Shown here piece after piece: positions 15,626 through 22,450 of a stretch of DNA of 22,450 bases. A model generated the notes under the pieces. The model searched no databases. It had not been told where the DNA came from and saw only the letters and a program-made list of their open reading frames with translations. Origin of the DNA: Proteromonas lacertae (lineage: Eukaryota > Sar > Bigyra > Opalinata > Proteromonadidae); assembly GCA_002245135.1 (NCBI GenBank), contig NGBS01000363.1:1-22450 (forward strand). The letters are read 5' to 3'. Numbering within the stretch: the first letter of the stretch is position 1; the number at the start of each line of letters is the position of its first letter. The translations under genes and the position numbers were made by a program.

Positions 15626-17083
15626 ATGGCTTTATCTATTCCAAAAGAACAGAAACATGGTGTAGATGTCCCTGTGATGTTACCCTTCTATAATTATGTG
15701 AGATTGTCTCCGATGGGATCAACATCAGAATACAAGTTGGATACAAATACTTATTCAGAAGAGATTAGATGGGAGATAAGTGGAGATAATATTATCAATT
15801 TAGCTAAGTCATATATCCAATTCGATATCGAAGTAAAATTAAATCCTTATGATGATGGTACCTATGCAACCGATGGTAGTACTAGTAATTTAGTCGGTAA
15901 AGGTTTATATCCGAGTATGATAAAAGGAATTAAAGAAGGGTTTGGCTTGGCCTCTTTTAGAATTTGTAATCAGACTGGAACAGATCTGGTCAAGCTTGAT
16001 GATTCGTATGAACCATATCGTGTATTTATGGATGAATTAGTTAGAAAGAGATCTGATATATTCTATCAAGACAATTACTATGATGGAATACAATTAGATT
16101 GGGATGATGATAATCATAATTATAAAGTTCAAGATATCAATAAGTGGAAAGTAGAACCTAGTACACAATATGTTGAATTAAAAGCTAGTACTAGTGCATC
16201 TGCAGCAACAGCATATGCAGTTCAGTATAAAGATTCTGTTATATTACATTTCAAATTACAATTAGGTAAATTTTACAATACATTTGCTGCATTAAAGAGT
16301 GATGTATTCTTTGGAGAGAGAATGTATATATGCATTCGTTTTCAAACCACAAGTAATTATGGTTTATTAAAAGCATATACACCAGATGAATATGCAAGAT
16401 TGAAAACTGATAAAACAAAAGATAATGTAAACTATACAGTGTCACATGCAGAAGTTGATATAAATGAAGCAATATTCAAGAATTTCAAATTCTATGCTTA
16501 TATCAACAAGGATACTCAATGCAACAACAATACCAAACAATACTGCTTATCAAAACCTATTCAATTCAATGATTTTAGATGTCATCAAATTAAAATACCA
16601 TCAGGTGGATCTGGCATATTCAATTATTCATTCACATTGAATAGTTCCAATGGACCATTTGTTCGTTACATTATCTATAGGCCATGGATAGAATCATTAA
16701 AAAGATATGCCCACATACCTGAAAATGCACAGTTCAGATGGATGATCAATGATTTTGTCTATCAGCCAGATTATACACTTATGCAATATTATGATAGCTA
16801 TATGACTGTCCGTGAATATTTCCAAGACTCATGGTATGATATATTCAGAAAAGATGAAAAATTCAATGACAAGTTCTTTGAGATATTGAATTTTGGCTCT
16901 AAGGATTTGGACAATATTAAGAACCAGGCAGGTAGACCTTTGGCTACTGATTTGAAAATAACCTTTGAATTTTCAACACCTGGTACAAATGACTTTACTA
17001 ATAATGATATCACTCATCGTTTCTATATCATCACTGGACGTATGGTCACCATTAATGGAAGTGGTATTGTAAGTGTAGTTTAA
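15626..17083 (+). CDS. Major capsid protein candidate (double jelly-roll)
   Basis: The product has 485 residues from the ATG at 15626 (MALSIPKEQK), which follows the penton-like region by 31 bases. The length fits the 450-650 residues usual for double jelly-roll capsid proteins of Polintons and relatives. The N-terminus (VMLPFYNYVRLSPMGSTSEY, then SYIQFDIEVKL) and the repeated beta-rich, aromatic segments (GIFNYSFTLNSSNGPFVRYI, ITHRFYIITGRMVTI) fit that fold. The frame looks whole. Placement between penton-like and ATPase genes matches the virion morphogenesis module. I base the call on context, length and composition. A structure-based comparison would be decisive. Confidence 0.6.
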   Translation: MALSIPKEQKHGVDVPVMLPFYNYVRLSPMGSTSEYKLDTNTYSEEIRWEISGDNIINLAKSYIQFDIEVKLNPYDDGTYATDGSTSNLVGKGLYPSMIKGIKEGFGLASFRICNQTGTDLVKLDDSYEPYRVFMDELVRKRSDIFYQDNYYDGIQLDWDDDNHNYKVQDINKWKVEPSTQYVELKASTSASAATAYAVQYKDSVILHFKLQLGKFYNTFAALKSDVFFGERMYICIRFQTTSNYGLLKAYTPDEYARLKTDKTKDNVNYTVSHAEVDINEAIFKNFKFYAYINKDTQCNNNTKQYCLSKPIQFNDFRCHQIKIPSGGSGIFNYSFTLNSSNGPFVRYIIYRPWIESLKRYAHIPENAQFRWMINDFVYQPDYTLMQYYDSYMTVREYFQDSWYDIFRKDEKFNDKFFEILNFGSKDLDNIKNQAGRPLATDLKITFEFSTPGTNDFTNNDITHRFYIITGRMVTINGSGIVSVV

Positions 17084-17142
17084 ATAATAATAATATCGAT
17101 AACGGTTATATTTCTTATAATTATGTTTTTGTTATTTTTGTT

Positions 17143-17977
17143 ATGAGTAAAGTTAATTTAGAAAAAATAAACAACAGTAGTCAAAGGATGTGGAAAACGT
17201 TCCAAAGATAGTGTCCTTGGATATGACTATTTCCAGGAGCCTTTCTGCAACATATTTATTTTAGCTAAGAAAAACAGTGGTAAGACTACACTTATATTTA
17301 ATATGATCCAACACTTGCTAAAAAAGGGATATGACCAAGTAGTGTATTTTTTTGTTGCAACTATATCTAAGGATATCATATATGAGAAAATCACTGATAT
17401 GCTCAAGTATAACCAAATTGAGTACCATTGCTATGATTCAGTAGTGAATGAAGATAGAGTGAATATATTGGATGCAGTATTAGATAATATCAAAGATATA
17501 GACAAAGATAATTATGATTACCCAGAGAATATATTTATATTCGATGATATATCATTCGATTTAAGAAATAAATCCGTTTCTAAATTACTTAAGTCAAACC
17601 GTCATTATAAGTCAAAAGTAATTATATCAAGTCAATATGTCACTGACATTACTCCCTCTGTTCGTTTACAGCTTGATTACTGTTTGGTATTCAAAAACCT
17701 GAGTATGGCTAATTTACGAAATCTGTATGCAAGTTTAGATATATGGATCGATTTTGATGTTTTCAAATCATATTATGATTATGCAACTAAACAGAGTAAT
17801 CACTCATTTTTATATATCGATTTATATAATCATGAATTTAGAGTGAATTTTGATAGTAGAATTAGAGATAATAGTAATAATAGCTATAATCACAATAATA
17901 AATATGATCACCTCATTTCCTTTAGCAGCGATGATGAGTCCACTGATTCATCAAGTTATCCCAGCGATTCGGAATAA
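17143..17977 (+). pseudogene. A32-type (FtsK-HerA) genome-packaging ATPase region
   Basis: The region encodes a P-loop ATPase of the virion-packaging type. Walker A is AKKNSGKTTL (17264-17293). A Walker B strand IFIFDDIS lies about 80 codons on. Next comes the A32-like segment SNRHYKSKVIISSQYVTDI, then VRLQLDYCLVFKN, where packaging ATPases carry their sensor and arginine residues. The C-terminus is Ser/Asp-rich. Related enzymes pump DNA into capsids. A large continuous frame covers 17303-17977, but the region as a whole is not open, so I treat it as broken or imperfectly read. Its end overlaps the next gene by 74 bases. Confidence 0.75.
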
Positions 17978-18905
17978 TAATAATCCCCATATTGTCACTA
18001 ATATAATTTTTTTGTTTATTTTGCTATATTTTATGTTTGGCCGTCCTATTAAAAAACAAGCTGTATCAACAGATCTAACACCTGTCACGAGGGCACTGAC
18101 ATCGATTACAAGCAATTTGGGAGAAAAAGTTGGAGATGCTAAATCGATTAGAGAAATGTTGATCGATATCAAGAATAGTGGTACAGGAGGATCATCTGGA
18201 TCAGGTGGTGGTATTGATAGTGCAACTAGTGAGAAAATTGATGGAATTGTGAATGTCATTGGAAAGACCAAATTAGAGAGCTGGGATAAGAGCATACATA
18301 ATATGTTATCTGTTTTGTATTCTACAATTTATGATGATGCTAATTCAATTGCTTATAATGTCAATAGTATAATGTCCTTTATAGGATATCGAAGTGAATA
18401 TCAAGATAGTTCATGGAAAATGGAGAATCGTATAAAATGGAGTTCTATGGGTGAAAATAACATGATATTAAAATCTGTAGATGGTCAATTAGAAATTGTT
18501 CAAGCAAGACAAGTTTTACCAAACTGTTATTGTTTTGTAAGATATGCAGCTTTTCAAACATATTTGCAAATAGAAATACTAAATCCTGTTAGAATAATAA
18601 CAAGCGAACTAATAATTAATTCAATCTTAACTCCAGATGTAGAAAAATTTTTAAGCAAATATTTAAGTTTTACAAATAATGTACCAAGAATAGATATATT
18701 TTTTGAGTCATTAAGTGGACATCATCAAGTATGCTTTTTTGAAATTACTCGTGATATGTGTAGTTTTAGTATGAAAAATCCTACTACAGAACATAATGTG
18801 GATAACTTTGAAGGTAATTGTATTCTAATCCCACAAAAAATAATATTTCCATATGGTAATAATGTTATATTTCATAAAGATGATGCATTTGATTTTAATA
18901 TATGA
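17904..18905 (+). CDS. Membrane protein with Gly/Ser linker
   Basis: The product has 333 residues from the ATG at 17904, chosen because the longer open frame upstream lies over the ATPase coding end and is compositionally odd. Residues 29-46 (HIVTNIIFLFILLYFMFG) form a transmembrane helix. A flexible GTGGSSGSGGG linker follows near residue 95, and then a globular C-terminal part of about 220 residues. The 74-base overlap with the ATPase gene implies tight packing and perhaps co-expression. The layout of anchor, flexible linker and globular domain would suit a spike or entry protein, but no family is recognised. Confidence 0.6.
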   Translation: MITSFPLAAMMSPLIHQVIPAIRNNNNPHIVTNIIFLFILLYFMFGRPIKKQAVSTDLTPVTRALTSITSNLGEKVGDAKSIREMLIDIKNSGTGGSSGSGGGIDSATSEKIDGIVNVIGKTKLESWDKSIHNMLSVLYSTIYDDANSIAYNVNSIMSFIGYRSEYQDSSWKMENRIKWSSMGENNMILKSVDGQLEIVQARQVLPNCYCFVRYAAFQTYLQIEILNPVRIITSELIINSILTPDVEKFLSKYLSFTNNVPRIDIFFESLSGHHQVCFFEITRDMCSFSMKNPTTEHNVDNFEGNCILIPQKIIFPYGNNVIFHKDDAFDFNI

Positions 18906-18912
18906 ATTATAA

Positions 18913-19614
18913 TTAATTCTTCTTGTTTCTCTTGTATTGTTGGTTTTGATTATCACTCTCAGTTCTTCTTTTCATCGGAGCAGGTGTTGTTGGTACTGGA
19001 ATAATATCATAATCTGCAGGTTGTGTATACATATTCTCTAAATCTATATCATTTACATCCTGATTCTCAGCACACTGATCCTCATCATCCTCCTTCTCCT
19101 TCTCAAGTTTTTGCTCAAATTTCTTGATACTACTATGCACTTCAAATTTTGGGATAATAGTGTATTTTTCTTTATCCTTCTTATCTAATACAGTTATCTG
19201 TCTAATTCTCAAATCACACTGACACTCATAAAATAAATAACTTGGAGGATCTTTAATCTTGTTTAACCATGCCCAAAATCTGACAGTGTTATTATCGTTG
19301 TCTTCAGGAAATATCACTTGGAATCCACATTTCTTATAGTCTTTGACCATATTTGAGTCATCTGTATACTTGATGGCATAATCCACAAACATTTTTTTCA
19401 AAGGCTCCTTTACATCTTGATAATAATTTTTAATAGGTCTTCTGTTCTTAAATAAGAACCTTCCTGGAGTAAAACTCATGACATAGTACTTTGCATCTTC
19501 AATCTTTTCTGTATTTGGTTCAGCTTCATTACACCATCCTTTTACAGTTAAATAAGTAACATCTCTATCATCTAATGTGATAAAATTAGATCCATTATTG
19601 ATATTTGAGCTCAT
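18913..19614 (-). CDS. Unknown charged protein with basic C-terminus
   Basis: The product has 233 residues from the ATG at 19614 (MSSNINNGSN). An ATG 33 bases upstream is possible but less likely. An N-terminal globular part has motifs such as VRFWAWLNKI and YLFYECQCDLRIRQITV. An acidic, helix-prone segment follows (KEKEDDEDQ), and then a tail with MKRRTESD and YKRNKKN, a plausible nuclear localisation signal. It converges on the membrane-protein gene with only 7 bases between stops. A nucleic-acid-binding or replication role is conceivable, but I recognise no family. Confidence 0.6.
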   Translation of the reverse strand: MSSNINNGSNFITLDDRDVTYLTVKGWCNEAEPNTEKIEDAKYYVMSFTPGRFLFKNRRPIKNYYQDVKEPLKKMFVDYAIKYTDDSNMVKDYKKCGFQVIFPEDNDNNTVRFWAWLNKIKDPPSYLFYECQCDLRIRQITVLDKKDKEKYTIIPKFEVHSSIKKFEQKLEKEKEDDEDQCAENQDVNDIDLENMYTQPADYDIIPVPTTPAPMKRRTESDNQNQQYKRNKKN

Positions 19615-19797
19615 GCCGCCAAAATGAATATTATATATCCGTTTCACAAAAAAGATTTATGTGGTTTGAATATGTTTGATATATTTGGAGCGGTTATACA
19701 AATTACCGCGCATACCATGAACATGTGTAAATTGTATAGTTTGATTACACAAGCTTATTTGATAGATTCCATTTTCATCATTTCATTACACTCAAGT

Positions 19798-20028
19798 ATG
19801 TCAGACAACCAAAAAGATACTTCACAAAAATATAAGGATTTAGATTATTGTGATTACATGCCATTCGAAGATGCTCGAAATAGATTCTGGGAGCGTATGG
19901 AGCAATTAGACCCTAATGGGAGTGATGCTTTATCTAAAGAGTATAATCGATTTTTAAAGAATTTTAATCAAGAAAGAGAAGAAATAATGAGAAGTAATTA
20001 TAATAATTATAATAATAGTAACCATTAG
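19798..20028 (+). CDS. Small hydrophilic protein
   Basis: The product has 76 residues from the ATG at 19798 (MSDNQKDTSQ). The frame is open further upstream, but that part is hydrophobic and overlaps the start of the divergent gene, so the shorter form is preferred. It is highly charged and helix-prone (FEDARNRFWERMEQLDP, then YNRFLKNFNQEREEIMR) with an Asn/Tyr-rich tail. It ends 12 bases before the stop of the convergent gene, in a TTAATTAATTAATTA run. The function is not recognised. Confidence 0.5.
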   Translation: MSDNQKDTSQKYKDLDYCDYMPFEDARNRFWERMEQLDPNGSDALSKEYNRFLKNFNQEREEIMRSNYNNYNNSNH

Positions 20029-20040
20029 TTAATTAATTAA

Positions 20041-20676
20041 TTACGGTCTATAGTATTCTCTTTTTGATATGACTCCCACAAATTTACAAAGACAATGATA
20101 CACGTTCCATATTAACCGCTCATACTCATCTAACTCCCTATCAAAATGCACCAACTCATAGTGATTTCCTTCTTTTTCATTATTACGTATACGTTCCCAT
20201 AAGCATATTAACACATTATGAACTCCAACTTTTACTGCAGAGTACGGAACAGTATCTTTCAAACATAATTTTATAGCATCATCTACTCTATTACTCACCT
20301 CTATACAATCTTCTACACTGAGATTAAAAAATCTTGTTTGAATTCTATAATGAGTTAGAGATTCTTTAAAAATTTCTAAAATATGCTGAATTTGAGTTAT
20401 ATTGAATTTCACACGTGGTAAACTCTCTTCACCAATTGGTAATGCTAAACCAGCATGTCCCTCACAATCACATATTGCTCTCTCACTATGCTCCAAAACA
20501 TCTAAATTAGCTTTATATGTATGCACATCCATTTTCTTTACATCTTTCTCATTGAATAGACATACTGGTTTTACAGCATCTTCAATCGGCAATGCTCTTT
20601 CTAATTCAGTGAAATCTAGAGGTTTAACGATACTTTTAGGTGAGTCAGTATGTTGCAATGGTGGTATAGCGTTCAT
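20041..20676 (-). CDS. Unknown 211-residue protein
   Basis: It starts at ATG 20676 (MNAIPPLQHT). A start 9 bases upstream is equally possible. It is mixed-charge and largely helical, with Cys and His scattered (HSERAICDCEGHAG, FNLSVEDCIEVSNR, ICLWERIRNNEKEGNHYE). There is no hydrophobic segment, P-loop or polymerase motif. The codon and amino-acid makeup is less Asn/Tyr-biased than the arm genes, like the rest of the single-copy block. No family is recognised. It may be a virion or regulatory protein of the element. Confidence 0.6.
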   Translation of the reverse strand: MNAIPPLQHTDSPKSIVKPLDFTELERALPIEDAVKPVCLFNEKDVKKMDVHTYKANLDVLEHSERAICDCEGHAGLALPIGEESLPRVKFNITQIQHILEIFKESLTHYRIQTRFFNLSVEDCIEVSNRVDDAIKLCLKDTVPYSAVKVGVHNVLICLWERIRNNEKEGNHYELVHFDRELDEYERLIWNVYHCLCKFVGVISKREYYRP

Positions 20677-20735
20677 GATAAGCAAAAAAAAATTAATTAA
20701 AAAAAATAAAGTAATTACGTTTAATCACTTAACAC

Positions 20736-21215
20736 TTAAAGATCTTCTAAATCTTCTTCTTTATCAAGGTTTTTTGAATCGTCACATTGCATGTTTGGCT
20801 TGACCAAATGCTTATGTTTTTTTGATGGTACTAATTCATCTAATGATTCAGATATAGTACTTAATAATTTTCTTTTAGTGGTGTGGATTACACTATTCTG
20901 GTGTTACAATATCTGCAATATCATAATCATCGTACCATGTGCCATTTTCCTCCTCATCATCATTGAACTCAGCATCATATTCTACATCATCATCAATGAA
21001 ATCCTTTAAATTACCATTACTATCAACATCACTTGCATTTGGATCATCTTCAGGATCATAGTCATCTGATTCATCGTCAGTACATTCTGCTTCTCCATAC
21101 AAGTACTTATACACATTATCAATCATATCCCTTTCTCTTTTTCTTTTTGACTGAATCGCATTTTCTTATCTTCTAAATTTTCTTTCTTTTGGTCTTGATC
21201 ATTTGATTTACCCAT
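20736..21215 (-). pseudogene. Acidic protein region (virus-like element)
   Basis: A minus-strand coding region with a very acidic middle (DDESDDYDPEDDPNASDVD, DDVEYDAEFNDDEEENG), a lysine-rich beginning and a more basic later part. Low complexity and high acidity suggest a disordered protein, perhaps a partner of the basic core-like proteins encoded nearby. It is not a single continuous frame as given, so it is described as broken. The longest open part is 20893-21126. Confidence 0.4.
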
Positions 21216-21367
21216 TATGCCTATAACGTGTATGGTATTATGGTTGTTTGAATCCATAGAACACAATATAAAAAATAATAAAATGAAACGAATATATTTC
21301 AAATATTGATATTATGTTAATTATTAACCTATTAATGTCATATTTTGTCTAGCATATTGCACAGGAG

Positions 21368-21679
21368 TTAAATTCTGTACTGGGTATGACTGTTGTTGTT
21401 GTATTGGTGTTGATTTCTCTCCATTAACACTTCATCTGTCAATTTATTTAATATAGCTTGTGCTTCCTTGAATGTCCATGGATTAATACTCTTTAACATC
21501 TGTTGTGCCTCTGGAGGTAATGTTTCGAGTGTTTTCAGTACTTGAGCTTGTTGATCATTTTGTACCGATTGTTGCGATTGTTGATTCGGTTGTGGTGGTA
21601 GATATTGAGGGTGTTGACCATCTTGTTGATATGCAACACCACTATTAAAAGTTATTTGAGGTATTGGACCAGCTGACAT
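21368..21679 (-). CDS. Gln/Pro-rich small protein
   Basis: The product has about 103 residues from the ATG at 21679 (MSAGPIPQIT). A longer open frame reaches 21733 but would translate across the shared near-palindrome at 21693-21715, so the shorter start is favoured. The N-terminal half is Gln/Pro-rich (YLPPQPNQQSQQS). The second half is an amphipathic helix region (LETLPPEAQQMLKSINP, then FKEAQAILNKLTDEVLMERN). It is transcribed divergently from the core-like basic region. The function is unknown, possibly a scaffold or virion protein. Confidence 0.5.
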   Translation of the reverse strand: MSAGPIPQITFNSGVAYQQDGQHPQYLPPQPNQQSQQSVQNDQQAQVLKTLETLPPEAQQMLKSINPWTFKEAQAILNKLTDEVLMERNQHQYNNNSHTQYRI

Positions 21680-21692
21680 ATTAAAAACGGCT

Positions 21693-21715
21693 ATAATGGC
21701 AATATTGATATTATT
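21693..21715. promoter_or_regulatory. Shared divergent-promoter palindrome, copy 2
   Basis: Core CAATATTGATATTATT, 21 of 23 positions identical to 14581-14603, again in the gap between two divergent genes. A related half-word, AATATTGATATTAT, recurs at 21302-21315. A shared regulator is inferred. Confidence 0.55.
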
Positions 21716-21753
21716 GACTATATTATCACTCAAAAATATAATTATTTCAAATT

Positions 21754-22245
21754 ATGGTTAAAAGAAGTTCAAAAGCGAAATATCGTAAGTATATCATAGG
21801 TAAAGGCAAGTTCTGGGATGGAGTAAAGAATTTCTTTAAGAAAACAAAAATTTTATCAACAGCAGCTAGTTTAATCCCAGGTGTAGTCCAGCCTTAGGTA
21901 ATGTTGTATCCAATGTAGGATATGGTAGAAAACGTAGAAGAAGAGAGGACAAGCAGAATGGAATTATGATGGTGGTATAAGTGGTGCTGGTTCTTTTTGG
22001 AATAAAGTTAAAATCAAAGTACCAAAGGAAGTAAAAAATGTAATTACTGGTGGTCCAGGCAGTATGCCCTATTTAAAAAATGGTGGAATGGCTAATCCAT
22101 TTGCTGTAAAGAATTGGACAAAGGTGGTCCAAGTACTATACCGAAATTTTTGTTAGCAAAGAAAAAGACTGGTTCTGGTAAAAGACGTAAAAGTAGTAAT
22201 AGTCTCGATAATCGATATATTGACAATAAGATTAGAGTTTTCTAG
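21754..22245 (+). pseudogene. Basic core-like protein region (adenovirus pX/pVII-like)
   Basis: This plus-strand region encodes strongly basic, Gly-rich peptide sequence. It includes KRSSKAKYRKYIIGKGKFW at the start, a GRKRRRRED cluster, and KKKTGSGKRRKSS near the end. IIGKG, ISGAG and ITGGP fit the adenovirus maturation protease cleavage consensus ((M/I/L)XGX-G or (M/I/L)XGG-X). Such proteins condense DNA inside the virion after cleavage. The region is not continuously open, so it is described as broken. The family resemblance is by composition and motif only. Confidence 0.5.
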
Positions 22246-22304
22246 TCTAATTTTATTTTTTTCTATTTTAATCGTATTTCTTTATTTTCATTCGAAATAA
22301 CATA

Positions 22305-22450
22305 ATGCCAAAAGGTGGTAGAAGACGTAGATGCGTTTATGGAAGAAGGGGTGGTTCATTTTGGGGTAAGTTAAAAAATTGGGGTTCCAAAGCATTTAAT
22401 TGGGCAAAGGATCATAAAATAGCATCCAAAATAGCTAGGAATTGGAAAGA
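22305..22450 (+). CDS. Adenovirus pVI-like protein, 5' part (runs off window)
   Basis: It starts at ATG 22305 (MPKGGRRRRC) and is open to the window end, about 48 residues seen. After a basic start, the segment GGSFWGKLKNWGSKAFNWAK is an amphipathic helix. It resembles the N-terminal membrane-lytic helix of adenovirus pVI (GG, then an aromatic, then WGS...KNxGSKAWN). In adenoviruses pVI links core and capsid and disrupts the endosome during entry, and homologues occur in adintoviruses and Polintons. Only the start of the gene is present here, so the call is tentative. Confidence 0.5.
   Translation, partial: MPKGGRRRRCVYGRRGGSFWGKLKNWGSKAFNWAKDHKIASKIARNWK

Noticed and set aside
17951-18295. 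114-residue minus-strand frame
   Set aside because: Antisense to the linker-bearing membrane protein, with no motif and proline/serine runs that mirror the Gly/Ser linker.
20402-20803. 133-residue plus-strand frame
   Set aside because: Mostly antisense to the 211-residue gene, which has better composition and a clean stop beside its neighbour.
20791-21009. 72-residue hydrophobic plus-strand frame
   Set aside because: Antisense to the acidic coding region. Its apparent membrane character is the complement of Asp/Glu codons.
1-22450. tRNA, rRNA or CRISPR features
   Set aside because: I saw no cloverleaf-like sequence with TTCRA and matching stems, no ribosomal motifs and no regularly spaced repeat array.

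Overview
This AT-rich window (roughly three quarters A+T by eye) carries a eukaryotic, virus-like DNA element. The right third has capsid and packaging genes of the Polinton / Polinton-like virus / adintovirus kind: a double jelly-roll major capsid candidate, a penton-like minor capsid region, an A32-type (FtsK-HerA) packaging ATPase, a membrane protein, and small basic proteins resembling adenovirus core and pVI proteins. Open frames use the standard genetic code with TAA and TAG stops. One gene appears to contain two very short spliceosomal introns, which also argues for a eukaryotic host. The host cannot be named from this sequence. No DNA polymerase, integrase or maturation protease lies in the window, so the element is only partly seen. 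It is best treated as a fossil or an incompletely resolved copy, with about four visibly interrupted virus-type regions.

Bases 1-13624 form one huge inverted repeat: arm A (1-6550) and arm B (7063-13624) around a 512-base asymmetric spacer (6551-7062). Each arm carries, from the centre outward, a sugar-modification cassette. It consists of a GT10-like fucosyltransferase, a LicD-like phosphotransferase, a DXD-type glycosyltransferase, an FkbM-type methyltransferase fragment and an SGNH-type acyl-transfer or esterase domain. Beyond these lie a repeat-rich non-coding stretch, an unrecognised intron-bearing gene, a protein ending in a polyserine tail, an AT-hook-like basic protein, and two strong hairpins at the arm's outer end. 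The arms are nearly identical. The copies in arm B read through cleanly, while several in arm A do not. The GT10 gene is complete only where the spacer joins arm B.

Bases 13646-22450 are single-copy. Their order is a small membrane protein (-), an unknown protein (-), penton-like region (+), major capsid candidate (+), packaging ATPase (+), membrane protein overlapping the ATPase end (+), unknown charged protein (-), small protein (+), unknown protein (-), acidic region (-), Gln/Pro-rich protein (-), basic core-like region (+) and a pVI-like gene running off the window end (+). Two divergent intergenic regions about 7 kb apart, one before the penton-like region and one before the core-like region, share a 23-base near-palindrome that may be a common late-promoter or operator element.

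The most interesting reading is a capsid-bearing mobile element that carries its own glycan-decorating cassette, perhaps to modify its capsid or the host surface. The main caveat is that the palindrome could be a fold-back assembly or amplification artefact: everything right of 6551 is self-consistent without arm A.
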